Positions 34,618 to 46,552 of a stretch of 64,000 bases of DNA are shown piece after piece. Position numbers and translations under genes: made by a program. Origin of the DNA: Neoceratodus forsteri (taxonomy: Eukaryota > Chordata > Ceratodontiformes > Ceratodontidae). How positions within the stretch are numbered: the first letter of the stretch is position 1; each line of letters begins with the position of its first letter. The stretch lies in the NCBI GenBank assembly GCA_016271365.2, contig CM057459.1, forward strand, positions 493,843,501 through 493,907,500. The letters run 5' to 3'. The notes under the pieces were generated by a model. The model was not told the DNA's origin. It saw only the letters and a program-made list of their open reading frames with translations, and searched no databases.

Positions 34618-35428
34618 AGTGACAAAAGCAGGCAAATGTGGTGTTAGGGTTTCCAACCCTAACACCCCACCAGCACCCTACAGGCAGCAACAGGAAAAAA
34701 CATTAAACAACTGCTGACGCCTCAAAGAAAACTTTGAAAACCATAATAGTTAAGTATAAATCAGCTTGCATGCCATATATATTCTGTGGATTTCACCTAC
34801 CCATTATGTATTACTGAGGAAATTTACATGAATACCTGATATTTATCCCTTGGAGTTCATCTGCCTCTATAACTTATTCCCTACTTCAGTTCATAATCCT
34901 CTGTTGTGACATCACACTCTGTTGCCATGGGAGTAACTGTGATGTCACAAGCAGTGCATTTTGACCTCAGGTAGGGAGAAAGCAACAGGAATAGATGAAC
35001 TCTTCAGGAGCAGTGATCCTTTTTAATGCAAATGACCTGAGTGACAAATAATGGGGATGAGAAATACTGAACTAATGTGAAATACAAGCTAAACTGCATC
35101 TAAATATTATGTTTTGCTAAAGTTCTCATGAACGTGTCAGCTGCTCTTTAATCATTCACTTCTCCTGAGTCTTCAAAAATCAGGCATTGGGTGTACCTTG
35201 GGGTTACCAACCCTAATTCTCACCCAGTTCCATCAGTAAATAAGCTGAGATATGTAGAGTATATCAGAATGGGGTGAGAATTAGGATTGACAGCCCCAAG
35301 GTATAACCCCATGCCTGAGTTGTGAAGACTCAGGAGAGGTGAAAATATAATTTTTCTATCCTGCTGCTGCCTGCAGAGTGAGGGTGGGGTGTTAGGGTTA
35401 AGAACCCTAACACCTCATTTCCTGACTT
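34618..35428. mobile_element. Fold-back MITE with TTA target duplication
   Basis: About 80-bp imperfect terminal inverted repeats: left AGTGACAAAAGCAGGCAAAT, right (reverse complement) AGTGACAAAAGTCAGGAAAT. Both include GGTGTTAGGGTT and its inverse AACCCTAACACC. TTA flanks both ends (34615-34617, 35429-35431). The interior is a second imperfect palindrome centred near 35240 (CAGGCATTGGGTGTACCTTG against its inverse). A 3-bp TTA duplication fits PIF/Harbinger, but the ends are not diagnostic. The inner arms resemble part of repeat family A-D. Confidence 0.8.
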
Positions 35429-35805
35429 TTGTCACTTTAAGCCAAACTGGTGCAATAATTATTTTTTTTTGCAATGAATTTTCTTACTTTTTGAGATAGT
35501 ATAACCATATCCTCATTCAAGCAGGTCCCTCCAGGGCCTGCATAAACATATCCATTTGCATGTGGAAGCGTAAACATATTAATTTACCTGTGGAAGTGCA
35601 GGGCCCTCACTTCTGCCAGAAACCAATTTATTTGCTTTGCTGTATGGCTTGTTTAACTTCCAATGTTATCCTATGGGAATTTTCATGTTTTACATTTTTG
35701 GTTTTTTTATATGCTCCCTAAATTGTTTGGGGGTATTATATTTTGTTCTTGTAGTACTCATTAAGATCTTTATTGTGATATATAGATCATCCCTTCACTT
35801 CAAAT

Positions 35806-36505
35806 ATTGGCCTCTATTCATGAACGGGTGGGACTTATGCATGAAACGTGTGCATCCCACCTGTGCAGCACTGCACACCAGCATAGGCATGTGCCAATCG
35901 GCATTCACAACTGCTGTCTTCCTGTCCATTGCTCCACTCCCCCCAGCAGGTTGTCACATGGCAGGGAATGTGGTGGCTCAGAAGCGGGGTGTGGGACACA
36001 GGGTGTCAGCCAATGGGATGCTCATCCTGCCTCCCACAGTGTATCCCTTCTGCAGCCAGGCATGAGCTACTGGGAGGGTGCGTATGCCATGATGTACCTC
36101 CACTGGGTGTTTGCCCATATGTCCACCCCACCCAAACAGCATGGTGGACTGGGGCAGCAGTGCGGCAGGGGTCCCGCTGCTGGTGCCACTGGCTGGTGTC
36201 AATTGCATGGGTGCATAGCTACACAGGACAGTTATGACAGGGTCTCCCCTCATACAGCTGTCTGGAGCCAGTATGGCATGTATGTGCCTTTGTGAATACA
36301 CGGTGCGAGCACCCCCCATCCCATCCCCATCCACCCCCAATGTGGAGCTGCTCAGCCAGAACAGGGATTCCTCATGCATGGGGTTTGTGCACCATATGTG
36401 AATGCCACAGGGGTTGCACAGGCTGCCACTGCGTGTCATTTGGGGGTTGGAATGCCTATGCACCACCCATACATAGTGCATAGGCATTTGTGAATAGAAC
36501 CCAAT
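35806..36505. mobile_element. Fold-back element, ~700 bp
   Basis: Terminal inverted repeats: ATTGGCCTCTATTCA at 35806-35820, and its near-inverse TGAATAGAACCCAAT at 36491-36505. Subterminal GCATAGGCAT phrases occur on both sides. Overlapping frames in this GC-richer stretch have no recognisable domain. No target duplication was resolved. Confidence 0.6.
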
Positions 36506-36544
36506 GAGGGAGTTATAGTTTACCGAAGTTGAAATGTGGTAAAA

Positions 36545-37060
36545 AGAAATGAAGTCCAAAGTCTTTTTTCATATAAAGGGATCCTTTTTTGTATGAAACG
36601 AAAGACCCAAACAAAAAAGTATTCCTTCATGTGAAAAATGAATAGGCAAAAAGCTAAGTCCAAAATCATTTTTGTATGAAGGCATCCTTTTTTGTATCAA
36701 CCAAAAAAGGCATACAAAAAAGGATTCCTTCATACAAAAAAAGAACTGGAGAAAAACTAAGTCCAAAATCTTTTTCGTAAGAGGGCATCCTTTTTCATAT
36801 GAACAAAGAAAACATACAAGAAAGGATTCCTTCATACGAAAAAAGCATTTGATCTTAGTTTTTCCTTTTTTTAATTCTTTTTACATATGAAGGGATCCCT
36901 TTTCACATTTTTTTTTTGTTCACATGAAAAAGGATGCACTCATATGAAAAAGGAAAAAAACTACTGCACTCTGAATTCTTTTTTTCATATAAAGGGATCC
37001 TTTTTTTTTACGGCCAAATTGCTTTTTTGTATTGCCATACAAAAAAAAGAAAATCAAGTC
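36545..37060. repeat. Tandem array of ~104-bp hairpin-forming units
   Basis: AAGTCCAAAATC-like phase markers occur at 36552, 36656 and 36759, spacing 103-104. Each unit has opposed motifs (TTTTTGTATGAAGGCATCC and GGATTCCTTCATACAAAAAA), so it can fold on itself. Degraded units continue to about 37060. Frames across the array are repeats, not genes. Confidence 0.8.
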
Positions 37061-37824
37061 ATGAAACAGGATTTTAAAATAAAAAACACACACACACACA
37101 TTTTTAGATAATTTCTCCAAGAACTAAGTGTAGTGTATACCTAATGGGGTTTCTATTATCAAGATATTTGTGTTGGCGTGTGTGAAAGCTCTCATTTTTG
37201 TGTGTTTTGATTTTAGAAAAACAAAATCAAGATGGCAGCCATATCAAAAAGGATTTTTTTCCTGACAAAAAAGTGTTACCCCCATAGAAAAAAGGATCCT
37301 TTTTCATACGGATCAAATTATCTTTTTGTTCCAAATAGCTATCCAAAAGACCATACTAAGCATGCTTGGAACTGAAAATTTTACATCTAATAACTTTGGA
37401 AAGGATTAATATTTTTTCACCAAAGCAGAAAAAGGCACTGCTGTGACCTAAGCCATTTCTACCGTGACAATGTGAGACCAAAATTCCAAACCGGACACTA
37501 GGTGATGCCAAAAATACAGCAACCCCCCACCACAATTTTTTCACTTTTTTCACTATCCGTATATCTGGCCAGAACAAAACATAGCAAGTCAAGAGCTCTA
37601 CCCAGAAACCCGCACTTGCAAAGTTTCATTCAAATCTGTTAAATGGTTGTGAAGCTATTAAAGTGCAAAGTTTGAGGTTTAAGATAGAAACCCCTGCTCA
37701 ACCCTAACAATAGTGCTACTGTGTCACTATAATATATATGATTGCATGTTTCATTATGTACTAGCATTAACAGGAACTCACTGTTAATGTATTGGAATGT
37801 AATTATTACACATGCACTGTAGCT
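37061..37824. other. Unassigned stretch
   Basis: AT-rich. Contains a short CA run at 37088-37100 and phrases similar in style to family E (for example GCAAAGTTTCATTCAAATCT), but no boundaries could be set. Confidence 0.3.
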
Positions 37825-38480
37825 TATGTATATTAGGGTTGAGCAGAGTGTTCAATGTTAAACCCCAGTCTTTGCAACTTAATATCTATGACAGCATTCA
37901 GTGAAATTACACTAAATTTGGTATGCATAGTCTAGGTTGGAGGGTCTCGAGATGTGGGAAATTTAATGATGGGCACTTGAATTCTTAGATCTGGAAATGT
38001 CAATAATACATATAAAGTACTGTTTGGGGCCTTTTTTTTCACTCTCACCTACATCCAAGATGGTATGGAATTTTGCTCCCAAACTTTAAGGACTGAAGGG
38101 GCTTGTGCCAATGATGTGCGTTTCAAAGGTTTCGTGAAAAAGTATTAATTGATTCCAGAGTAATGAGGTTTTGAAATGTGACTTCTTAGCATGCTCAATA
38201 GGGTTTTTTAGATAACCCTCTAATACAAAGAATAATTTTGCTTTTGCAAACTGTTTTAGTTTTGCAAGAAAATGTTTCACTTTTGAAAGAAAAAATGTTT
38301 TTGCTGTGAGTTTGAGTCTTAATAACACTGATGCCATTGACAAAATTGCATTAATTTTTCATATGTGGATAGGGTACCAGCCTCTTATGATTTGGCAAGT
38401 CTCATGACCATTACTTGTCTGGTACCCAAGAGCCAGAGAGTGTAAAATTAAGAAAAAAAAACACTCCTTTTTTGTTCCTT
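37825..38480 (+). repeat. Unclassified repeat family E, copy 1
   Basis: Aligns by eye with copy 3 (46553-47450) and, in its second half, copy 2 (41401-41750). Shared landmarks are TATATTAGGGTTGAG, CAAGATGGT, GGGGCTTGTGCCAA and AAGGTTTCGTGAAA. It retains the uninterrupted GTTCAATG site (37850-37857) into which a hAT MITE inserted in copy 3. Confidence 0.75.
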
Positions 38481-38500
38481 TTTTGCTCATGTCTACAGCA

Positions 38501-41400
38501 AACAAGCATTTGTCAATGTTGAATGTTTGCTTGCTGGCATTGGGATTGGTAGTGTAGAAGTTACAGAGCTGCATAATAGGAATGGCAGCAAAGTATTGAA
38601 CTGAAGCCAACCCTGCCACCACCCTGCAGAGTGTGACAGGCATTGGGGTGTGCCTTTGAGTCGTCAGGCATAACGACAATGCCATTTCACCACACCCTAC
38701 CCTGCAGACACTGACAAGTGTCACAGTGTGCCTTGGGGTCTTTGGCCCTAATGCGCACCCCATTCCATCAGGAAATATGGTGAGATGGGTGCGGTATAGG
38801 AGAATGGGGTGAAGTTTGGGCCCTAAGAGTCAGAGGCACACCTTGATGCCTCTCACTGGCTGCAGGGTGTGGGTGGGGGTGGAATGGTATGAGCATGACA
38901 GGCAAGAATCCCAAGTCACACCCCTGATGCCTGTCATTCTCTACAGGGTGGGGCATTATAGTCGGAAACCCTAACGCCTCAGGCATTCGCTGGTATTTCA
39001 CCCAAATTTTCAACATGGTTTTTTGTGACCCCACCTCATGAACAGTGGCAATATCAGTTTGTTAGCTGAAACTGCTTTTGCACAGTGACTATGGCATTTG
39101 GCACCACAGGTGCAAAACACATTCGAACACCATGTGAAAATGACAGCGGTACTGTTCATGGGAGGTGTAAAAATGGCAATGTTGAAAATCTTAAAAACTG
39201 GTGAAGTCACGAGCTTATGAGAAACTGTGCAATGCACACCCGTAATGTAACTAGTTTGGGATTTTTACAGAAGATTGTTAACACAGGCATTTTGGGACCT
39301 CCGATCATGAACAGTGTCAGTGTGATTTTCTTTATCTGTCGGAACAATGATTTCCCACAGCGACCATGCATTTCTGTGCTGAAAGTGTGAAAACACATTT
39401 CGCCATGTTGTGGAAAATGACATGTACTGTTCATAAGGAGTGTGGAAAAATTCCACTGGTGAAAATCTGGACTGAAAATATTACAAATTCATGAACTTAC
39501 GAGGGTGCATGGAAACTGTGCAATGCTCACTTGTAACACAGTCATTTTATGGAGTTTTGTCACCAAATTTTCAACATAGCCATTTTAAGACCTCTGCTCA
39601 TGTCCAGTGTCATTGTGATTTTCTTAATCTGTCCCAAACATTGTTTTCGAACACCAACTGTACCATTGTGCACTGCATGTGCGGAAACACATTTTGGGTG
39701 AGATGTGAAAAATGGTAGCTGTACTGCTCATAAGGAAGTGCGGTAAAATGGCACTGTTGAAAATCTGGTGTGCAAATATTACAAATTTGCAAACTTGCCA
39801 GCGTGCGTAGGAACTGCGTAACATGCGCTCCTAAAACAGTCATTTTTGGGAATTTTTTCACCAAATTTTCAACACAGCCGTTTTAACACCTCTGCTCATG
39901 ACCAGTGTCACTGTGATTTTCTTAACGTGTCCCATACATTGATTTCGCACACCGACTGCACCATTGTGCGCTACATGGGCAGAAACACGTTATGAGCGAG
40001 ATGTGAAAAATGACAACTGTACTGCTCATAAGGAGGTGTGGTAAAATGGCAATGTTGAAAATCTGGAGTGAAAATATTGAAAATTTGCGAACTTATGAGT
40101 GTGCGTAGGAACTCTGCAACGCATGCTCATAAAACAGTCATTTTTAGGAATTTTTTCACCAAATTTTCAACATAGCCATTTTAAGACCTCTGCTCATGAA
40201 CAGCATCACTGTAATTTTCTTAATGTGTCCTGTACATTGATTTCGCACACCGACTGCGCCATTGTGCACTACATGGACGGAAACACGTTTTGGGTGAGAT
40301 GTGAAAAATGACATATGTACTGCTCATAAGGAAGTGTGGTAAAATGGCAATGTTGAAAATCTGGAGTGAAAATATTGAAATTTCTCAAACTTAAGAGCGT
40401 GCGTAGGAACTGCGCAACGCACGTCAGAAAACAGATATTTTAGATTTTTCCACCAAATTTTCAAAATAGGCTTTTTGAGAGCCCACCTTATGAACACTAG
40501 CAGTGTCATTTTGTTAATCATTCTGAAAGGTGATTTCATGCAGTGGCTGCGAAATCACCCTTCCGGCCCGAGTAACACCATGACAGTGACAGCATTCATG
40601 AGAAGGGGTCCCAAAACCCATGTTGAAAATTTGGTGCAAAAATTCCAAAAAATGCCTGAGATATGCAATAAAGTTGAGAAAACCCTATCTATCCCATTAT
40701 ACAGCTTATCGGCATTTCCTCAGTTCGCGGTCGGCTTTGAAGAGTGCAGAAGTGTTCCCGGTCCGCCGAAGATCATCGCGCTGAGCTCTGGAGGTAAGTA
40801 TGGGGTGAGGGGGGTGTGGGGATGCAGGGTGAGCAGTGGGTGGCTGCAGGTTGTGGGAGGGGAGCAAGGAGAAGCGCTGAGGGACAGTTTTTGTATTTAC
40901 AGGTTTATTTCCTAAGACAATGAGGGACGTTTGCCACACTGGGGTGGGCTCCCAGCGTGGCAGCTGGAAGGATGTTGGTGGAGGGCAGGAGCCGACGGGG
41001 GATTGGGCACCCCCATTGTCCATAACATCATTTTGCCACACTGGGGTGGGCTCCCAGCATGGCACCTGGATGCTTTGGGGGGGGCGTGGAGCCGACGGGG
41101 GATTGGGCACCCCCGTCAGCGGTACAGTGTGGTGGAAGGTGCATGAGCATGCAGTGTGCATGCGCGCATGATGTGTGTGTGTGTGTGTGGAGGGGGGAGC
41201 TCTGCTCACTGAAGCGGAGCTCTCCCTTTCAACTGTATGCCACTGCATTTTCAGCTGTCATAGACAGCTGGAGCAGTGATTGGCGCACTGTGACCGCGCC
41301 TGCAAACACACTGACTGAATTGGAAGAGGCTGACACACCTCTGGAAAACTCAGATGATGGCACTATATTTCTTGCACATGCATGCAAGCAAACATAAAAA
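38501..41400 (-). repeat. Unclassified large repeat family, copy B
   Basis: Reverse orientation to A and C. The low end is ACAAGCATTTGTCAATG. The palindromic block covers about 38600-38960. Monomers have phase marker CCAAATTTTC at 39562, 39861, 40159 and 40452 (spacings 299, 298, 293). A GC-richer block with two 'GGGATTGGGCACCCCC' phrases (40999, 41100) follows, and the high end is GCAAGCAAACATAAAAA. Copy B is the longest and lies between family E copies 1 and 2. The frame at 41248-40706 is not shared as an open frame with other copies. Confidence 0.88.
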
Positions 41401-41760
41401 TGGTGTATAATTTTGTTCCAACCTTTTCAGGGTAAAAGTGGCTCAGCCCATGGAAGTGCCTTTCAAAGATTTCACAAAAAAATATTTGTCATTTCTTGAG
41501 TTATAACTTTTTACAAATTTGGCTTCTGAGCATGATTTGAGTTGACACTTTAATGGTAAACTCTGATATTTCCACCTTAGTAACTTTAGTACCATTTGAC
41601 AGAAATGCATTAACTTTTGCATGTGCAGTCTTGGTGCCAAGTTTTTAAGACTTGGTAACTTTTCTGCAACAGTCACTCATCCAGATTCTGACATTTGAAA
41701 ATTAAAAAAAGCCTGTAAAATCACACATTTTTTGCCTTTTTTTTTGTTTACTTGGGGAGC
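41401..41760 (+). repeat. Unclassified repeat family E, copy 2 (partial)
   Basis: Begins at the TGGTGTATAATTTTGTTCC phrase corresponding to the middle of copies 1 and 3. It continues with TTTCAAAGATTTCACAAAAA and a T-rich end (TTTTTTGCCTTTTTTTTTG), as in copy 1. The first half is absent. Confidence 0.65.
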
Positions 41761-42127
41761 AAAAACAACTAGGAATATTGAAGTATGTGCACCGAGGTGT
41801 GTGTGTATTAAGCACGATACATGCATAACAGGTCCTTGTAGTTTAGAACCACAGACAGGAACCTGGTGGCCAGTATGCACAAATGCTAGGCACTTGTCTG
41901 TTGTCTGCCCCCCCCAGCATGCATGAGTGTGAGGTGCAGTTTGGAGGACACAGGCAGGCAACCAATTGGATGCCCATCCAGGGTCCCATAGTGGATTCCA
42001 TGCTATGTGCTAGCAGAGGATCCTGGGATGGCATGGAATGGGAACAGCAACTGAACATGTGTCATACTGGGTCTACTGCAGATACCACTTATCTGACAAT
42101 ACAGTGAATGCATAATGGAATAATGTT

Positions 42128-42390
42128 GTGTACAGTACAACAGTAGAGGCACACCAGCTCCTACAGTGCCACATGCGTGTACTGATGTCCAGCATTGGAT
42201 CCCAGATGCACAGTGATGTTTCCCATTAATGTAACAGGGACTGTGCTGCAGATAGAGTTGTAGAAAAGTAACACTCTATAACTGAGCACACTATTGTGTA
42301 TGCAATACATCTGCATATAGAACTATTGTATGTTCCTCTATTACAACATGTAGCATATTAACACACAGTTGCAGCCATATCCCCAGGGGA
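42128..42390 (+). repeat. Left arm of long inverted repeat
   Basis: Its reverse complement matches 45866-46102, sharing GTACTGATGTCCAGCA-TGGA, CAGTGATGTTTCCCA and ATTGTGTATGC. The two arms enclose the L2 LINE. Confidence 0.8.
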
Positions 42391-42462
42391 GGCTTATGTG
42401 CAGTACAGTCAAATCACATTCTACCCACATACTGTATGTGGAGTGTGATGTCACTGTAATAA

Positions 42463-43961
42463 TAATAATAATCTTTATTTATAGTGCGCCTTTTAAATAC
42501 CAAGGCACATTCCAAAAAGGTTGAGTACAAAGTATACAAACAGTAATAAAAACTGTTAAAAACAAATGTAGACATCAGTCAGAGACACCGTAGGCCCTAT
42601 TCCATAAAAAGGATTTGAGAGCCTGTTTAAAGCTCCCCATGGTCGTGCACTCCCTTATCCGATGGGGTAGAGAATTCCAAAGGGATGGGGCCACAAACAT
42701 AAATGCCCGGGCCCCAGCTGATTTCAATATAACCCTAGGAATCTCTAGCAACCCGTCATCGGCTGAGCAGAGCGACCTCACATGGAGGTAAGGAATCAGG
42801 AGATTTTTCAGGTAATCATGGCCCAGATTATGTAGGGCTTTAAAAGTCAGTAATCCGACTTTGAAGGTGATCCGCCACTGAACTGGTAGCCAGTGCAGAC
42901 CCCGCAGCACCGGAGTAATATGAGATGATCTAGAAGTACCTGTAAGTACTCAGGCTGCGGAATTCTGCACCAGCTGGAGGCGGCGGATATCAACCCCCGG
43001 AGGCCCAATATGAGGTGAGTTGCACTAGACCAGGCATGAGGTCACAAAGGCATGGATCAGAGTTGGCAAATTGCCGGACTGAAAGAGGTGCTTGATTCTG
43101 GCGATATTTCTCAGATGATAAAAAGAAGATTTTACCACTGCTGACACTTGAGATCATAAAGTCAGCCTAGCATCTAAGATCACCCCCAGATCTCGCACCC
43201 GTTCAGAGACCGGTAACTCGACATCCCCACAAAGCACCCCAGAGAGGGAGCCGGCCACCGTTCCCCCTATCTGGCGATCTGGATCCAAAACCAACACCTC
43301 AGCCTTCCCAGAGTTCAACCAACTGGACCTCATACAATCCTGGATTTCCTCCAGACAGCTATTAAATACCAAGACAGCTCCTTCCTGGTCAGGTGCAAAG
43401 GACAGGTACAGTTGGGTATCATCTACATAACAGTGAAATCCCAACCCGTACCATCTCACAATGTCTCCGAGGGGAAGCATGTACACTGCAAACAACATGG
43501 GGGACAGTATATATCCCTGAGGAACCCCACAAAAAAAGAGAGATGGGATCAGAGGAAAAAAACCCTGACACCACCCTCTGAGTTCTTCTGGTGAGGTATG
43601 ATGTGAACCATCTGAGCACAACCCCAGAGAGCCCACAAATACATCTCAGGCACTTCAAGAGAACCCCATGGTTGACGGTGTCAAATGCTGATGATAGATC
43701 CAGTAAAACCAGAATAGACCATTTTCTCTGGTCTCTTGCCATCAGGAGATCTTTGAGCACCTGAACCAGCGCAGTCTCGGTACTATGCCTCTTACAGAAC
43801 CCTGATTGGAGAGGTTCATAGATGCTATGGATGGTCAAGTGGTTCTCCAACTGGGCTGCTACCACCTTCTCGATCACCCTCCCTGCAAAGGGGAGGTTCG
43901 AGATAAGTCTGTAGTTAGCCAGACATTCTGGGTCCAGAGATGATTTCTTCAACAAGGGTGT
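42463..43961 (-). pseudogene. L2 LINE reverse transcriptase, C-terminus and 3' tail
   Basis: Downstream continuation of the 537-codon frame after a TAG at 43959-43961. Frame 43955-43560 holds YRLISNLPFAGRVIEKV, LLDLSSAFDTVNHGVLL and WFTSYLTRRTQRV. A frameshift in A-rich runs near 43560 leads to frame 43636-43154, with GVPQGYILSPMLFAVYMLPL and YVDDTQLYLSF (both Asp kept, Phe/Ala replaced). The C-terminus (LHWLPVQWRITFKVGLLTFK, LWNSLPHRIRE) is at 42910-42575. The 3' end CGCACTATAAATAAAGAT plus (TTA)n is typical for L2. Confidence 0.9.
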
Positions 43962-45575
43962 CTACACTGCCTCTTTCAAGGACAGGGGATATTCACCCGA
44001 GTCAAGAGAGGACCAGACTATCTGTGCTACAGCCTGTAGAATAGAATCTCCACTCCCTAAAATTAAGGGTGTGGGACCTGGATCTAAACTACAGGAGGTA
44101 GGATGCAGCCCCTGGACAATCTGCATAGCATCCACGATTTCTGGGCGGTCAAAGGTGCTCCAGGAAAACAAAGGGATAGTGATCTGATCCTGGGCACCTG
44201 CAACTAGCATAGAACGTGTCAAACAGATGTCTGCCCTAATGTTGGCCACCTTATCAGCAAAGAACCGAGCAATCTCATCACACTGTAATTGTGACAATGC
44301 TCTACGGAGCTGTAGACAGGTTGGGTTGCACAATCTGTCCACAGTTCTGAAAAGCTGAGCAGGTCGGTTCTGCGCAGCAGAAATTTCTCCAGACAGGAAC
44401 TCTGCCTTCTTATGGGAGATTTCTGACTGATAGAATTGATAATGTTCCAGCAGTCTAAGGTGGTCGGCATCCAGGCCAGACCTCCGCCAGCAACGTTCTA
44501 ACCTGCGTCCAAGTCGCTGCAATTCCTTTACAACCCCATCAAACCATGGGGTCCAAGGCCGGAGGGAGAGAGGACGCCCACAAACTGGAGCAATAGAATC
44601 CAGGACAGAGGTAATGGCAGTGTTGTAAGCCACAACCAATGCCTCTGGATCACTGCTATGCACAGGAAGTTTTGATAGGTCAAGAACCGCCGCAAGGCCA
44701 GTAGAGGAAACATTCCAAAAGGGGCGGAACTTGACCATCTCCACAGGGGTCGGCCTATAAGGAGGGGTGCCAAAATTGAATCTCACAGTGTAGTGATCTG
44801 ACCAACTGACTGGTTTCAACCCCACATCAGAGGCCTCGATCCCCAGGAGGAAGACCAGGTCAAGAGAATGGCCAGCTTTATGTGTAGCAGTGGTAACCAC
44901 CTGTGTTAGGCCCAGTGAATCCATTAGCTGGAGGAAGTGTTGTCCAAATCGCGAGAGTTCATCATCGATCCATGCACTGAAGTCACCCAGGACCATCAGC
45001 CTGGGTGACTCAAATGCCAGGTTGACAATGAAGTCTGCTACTTCCTTAAGGAATTGCTTCTCATCTCCTGGTGGATGGTAGATAAGAGCAGTTCGATAGC
45101 CCACACCTGCTACAACAGCACATTCAAAAGAAAAGGTCTCCTCAACTGGAACACAAGTGAGATCCAATTCGGTCTTAAAACAGACCGCAACCCCCCTGCT
45201 GCCCAACCTTGGGCGATGTATCACCGTATACCCGGCTGGAATTGCGGCCTCCAATACCGGTCCCGCATTATTATCCAGCCAGGTCTTGGTGATGCAAGCC
45301 AGGTCCATCGAGGCAACAAGATCTGAAATTATAGCAGTCTTGTTCCGGACAGACCTGGCATTGCACAACATCGCCGGGGTTGGACAGAACTCCTGGACTG
45401 CCCCGACCACCTGCCCATCACTAAGGATGGTGCCCTTGGGTATGGGGCCCAAACAAGAAGGCCCATGCTCGAGGCTCCACTTCACCCCAGGGCATCTCCT
45501 GGGCTTAATCACCCTATTGGGAGCACTCCGCTCAACTCGCCTCCACTGTTCACCCTCCCACCCCCTTGCAGGCAA
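43962..45575 (-). pseudogene. L2 LINE ORF2 N-terminus: APE endonuclease and linker
   Basis: A 537-codon open frame, the longest in the window, starting at the ATG at 45575. Endonuclease motifs in order: AMLCNARSVRNKTAIISDL, ACITKTWLD, LGSRGVAVC, LIYHPPG, VLGDFSAWIDDELSRFG, THKAGHSLDLVFLLG and SWSDHYTVRF. The family's catalytic Glu in the TETW box is Lys here, and GDFN reads GDFS, so nicking activity should be lost. The linker runs into the RT of 43961-42463 through a single stop. The element is close to full length (about 3.1 kb) and lies between inverted arms at 42128 and 45866. Confidence 0.9.
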
Positions 45576-45865
45576 TACCTAAAGCCTAACAGCATTGGTA
45601 GATGGAAAAAGCCAGAGTGGGGTATAGAAGGGGCAGAGGGAGTGGAGAGCAGAGGTTGAGTAGCGCATGACAGGGGGCAACAGAAAACACATCTCAAACA
45701 GAACAAATCCTCAAAAGACAGTAAAAAGTAGTTACGATCAATTCCTTATACAATTAAAACAAACTAACTACGATAACTAAACTACTAAATAAAATAACTA
45801 CATCAATTAATACTAAACCAAACCCAAATTAAACTCCCAAATTAGTAAACATCTTCCTCCTCTTT

Positions 45866-46102
45866 GGGGGGATATGGCATATATGTTGTAATAAAAGAAT
45901 ATACAATAGCTCTATGCATAGCTGTGCAGCATACACAATAACGTACACAGTTACAGTGTAACTGTTCTACAACACTATTTGCACCACATCTCCTGTTACA
46001 TGACTGGGAAACATCACTGTCCATCAGGGATCCAGTGCTGGACATCAGTACACACACGCAGTACTGTAGGTGACTGTGTGCTGCTAATGTTGTACTGTTA
46101 CC
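45866..46102 (-). repeat. Right arm of long inverted repeat
   Basis: Inverse partner of 42128-42390. The unpaired spacer between arms consists mainly of the L2 LINE, so the arms probably belonged to a fold-back element into which L2 inserted. Confidence 0.8.
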
Positions 46103-46475
46103 AATAGGGTGCCATGGCACCAGGTTTTGGGGTGACAGTGTGCATGCCGTAATGGAACACCAGTGGTATGTGACTGACTTGCTGCCCCTAGCAATCCCTG
46201 TTAGCCCAGTGGGCTGGCACAGCATTATGGTGTACATTCCTGTCCTACCACAGCTGACAGATGTCCGTTGCAGGGGGTTTGCAGCCTTTACAGCAGGGTC
46301 CTCACCCCCCCATGCCCAACACTCTACACCTTAGTGAATGCTGCAGAGTTTGGGCACACCACTAGCATTTCCCCCAGATCACCTGTGGCATGTAGCTGTG
46401 CAGGTGGCCAGGGGATCGAGTGCAAATGTCATCACGGGTCTGCTAGACCCTCACTGCACACCATTCCAACTTAGC

Positions 46476-46513
46476 ATTGCCTATGTGCCTCACTTACATG
46501 GCACATAGGCAAT
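46476..46513. repeat. Perfect 14-bp hairpin
   Basis: ATTGCCTATGTGCC (46476-46489) pairs exactly with GGCACATAGGCAAT (46500-46513) across a 10-nt loop. Confidence 0.95.
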
Positions 46514-46552
46514 CCACACATTATTGCAGAGAGCCCATTCTGCATGTGTGGT

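Noticed and set aside
35637..36559. Frames up to 193 codons around the fold-back element
   Set aside because: They overlap on both strands, lie inside an inverted-repeat element and show no recognisable motif.
39000..40460. CRISPR-like array
   Set aside because: The repeats are ~298 bp, imperfect and without unique spacers, and the context is vertebrate.
40706..41248. 180-codon frame in copy B
   Set aside because: Pro/His-rich low-complexity translation, and not kept as an open frame in copies A, C or D.
42575..45575. L2 ORF as a host exonuclease/phosphatase-family gene
   Set aside because: The frame continues into a reverse transcriptase and a LINE 3' tail, so it is a retrotransposon.
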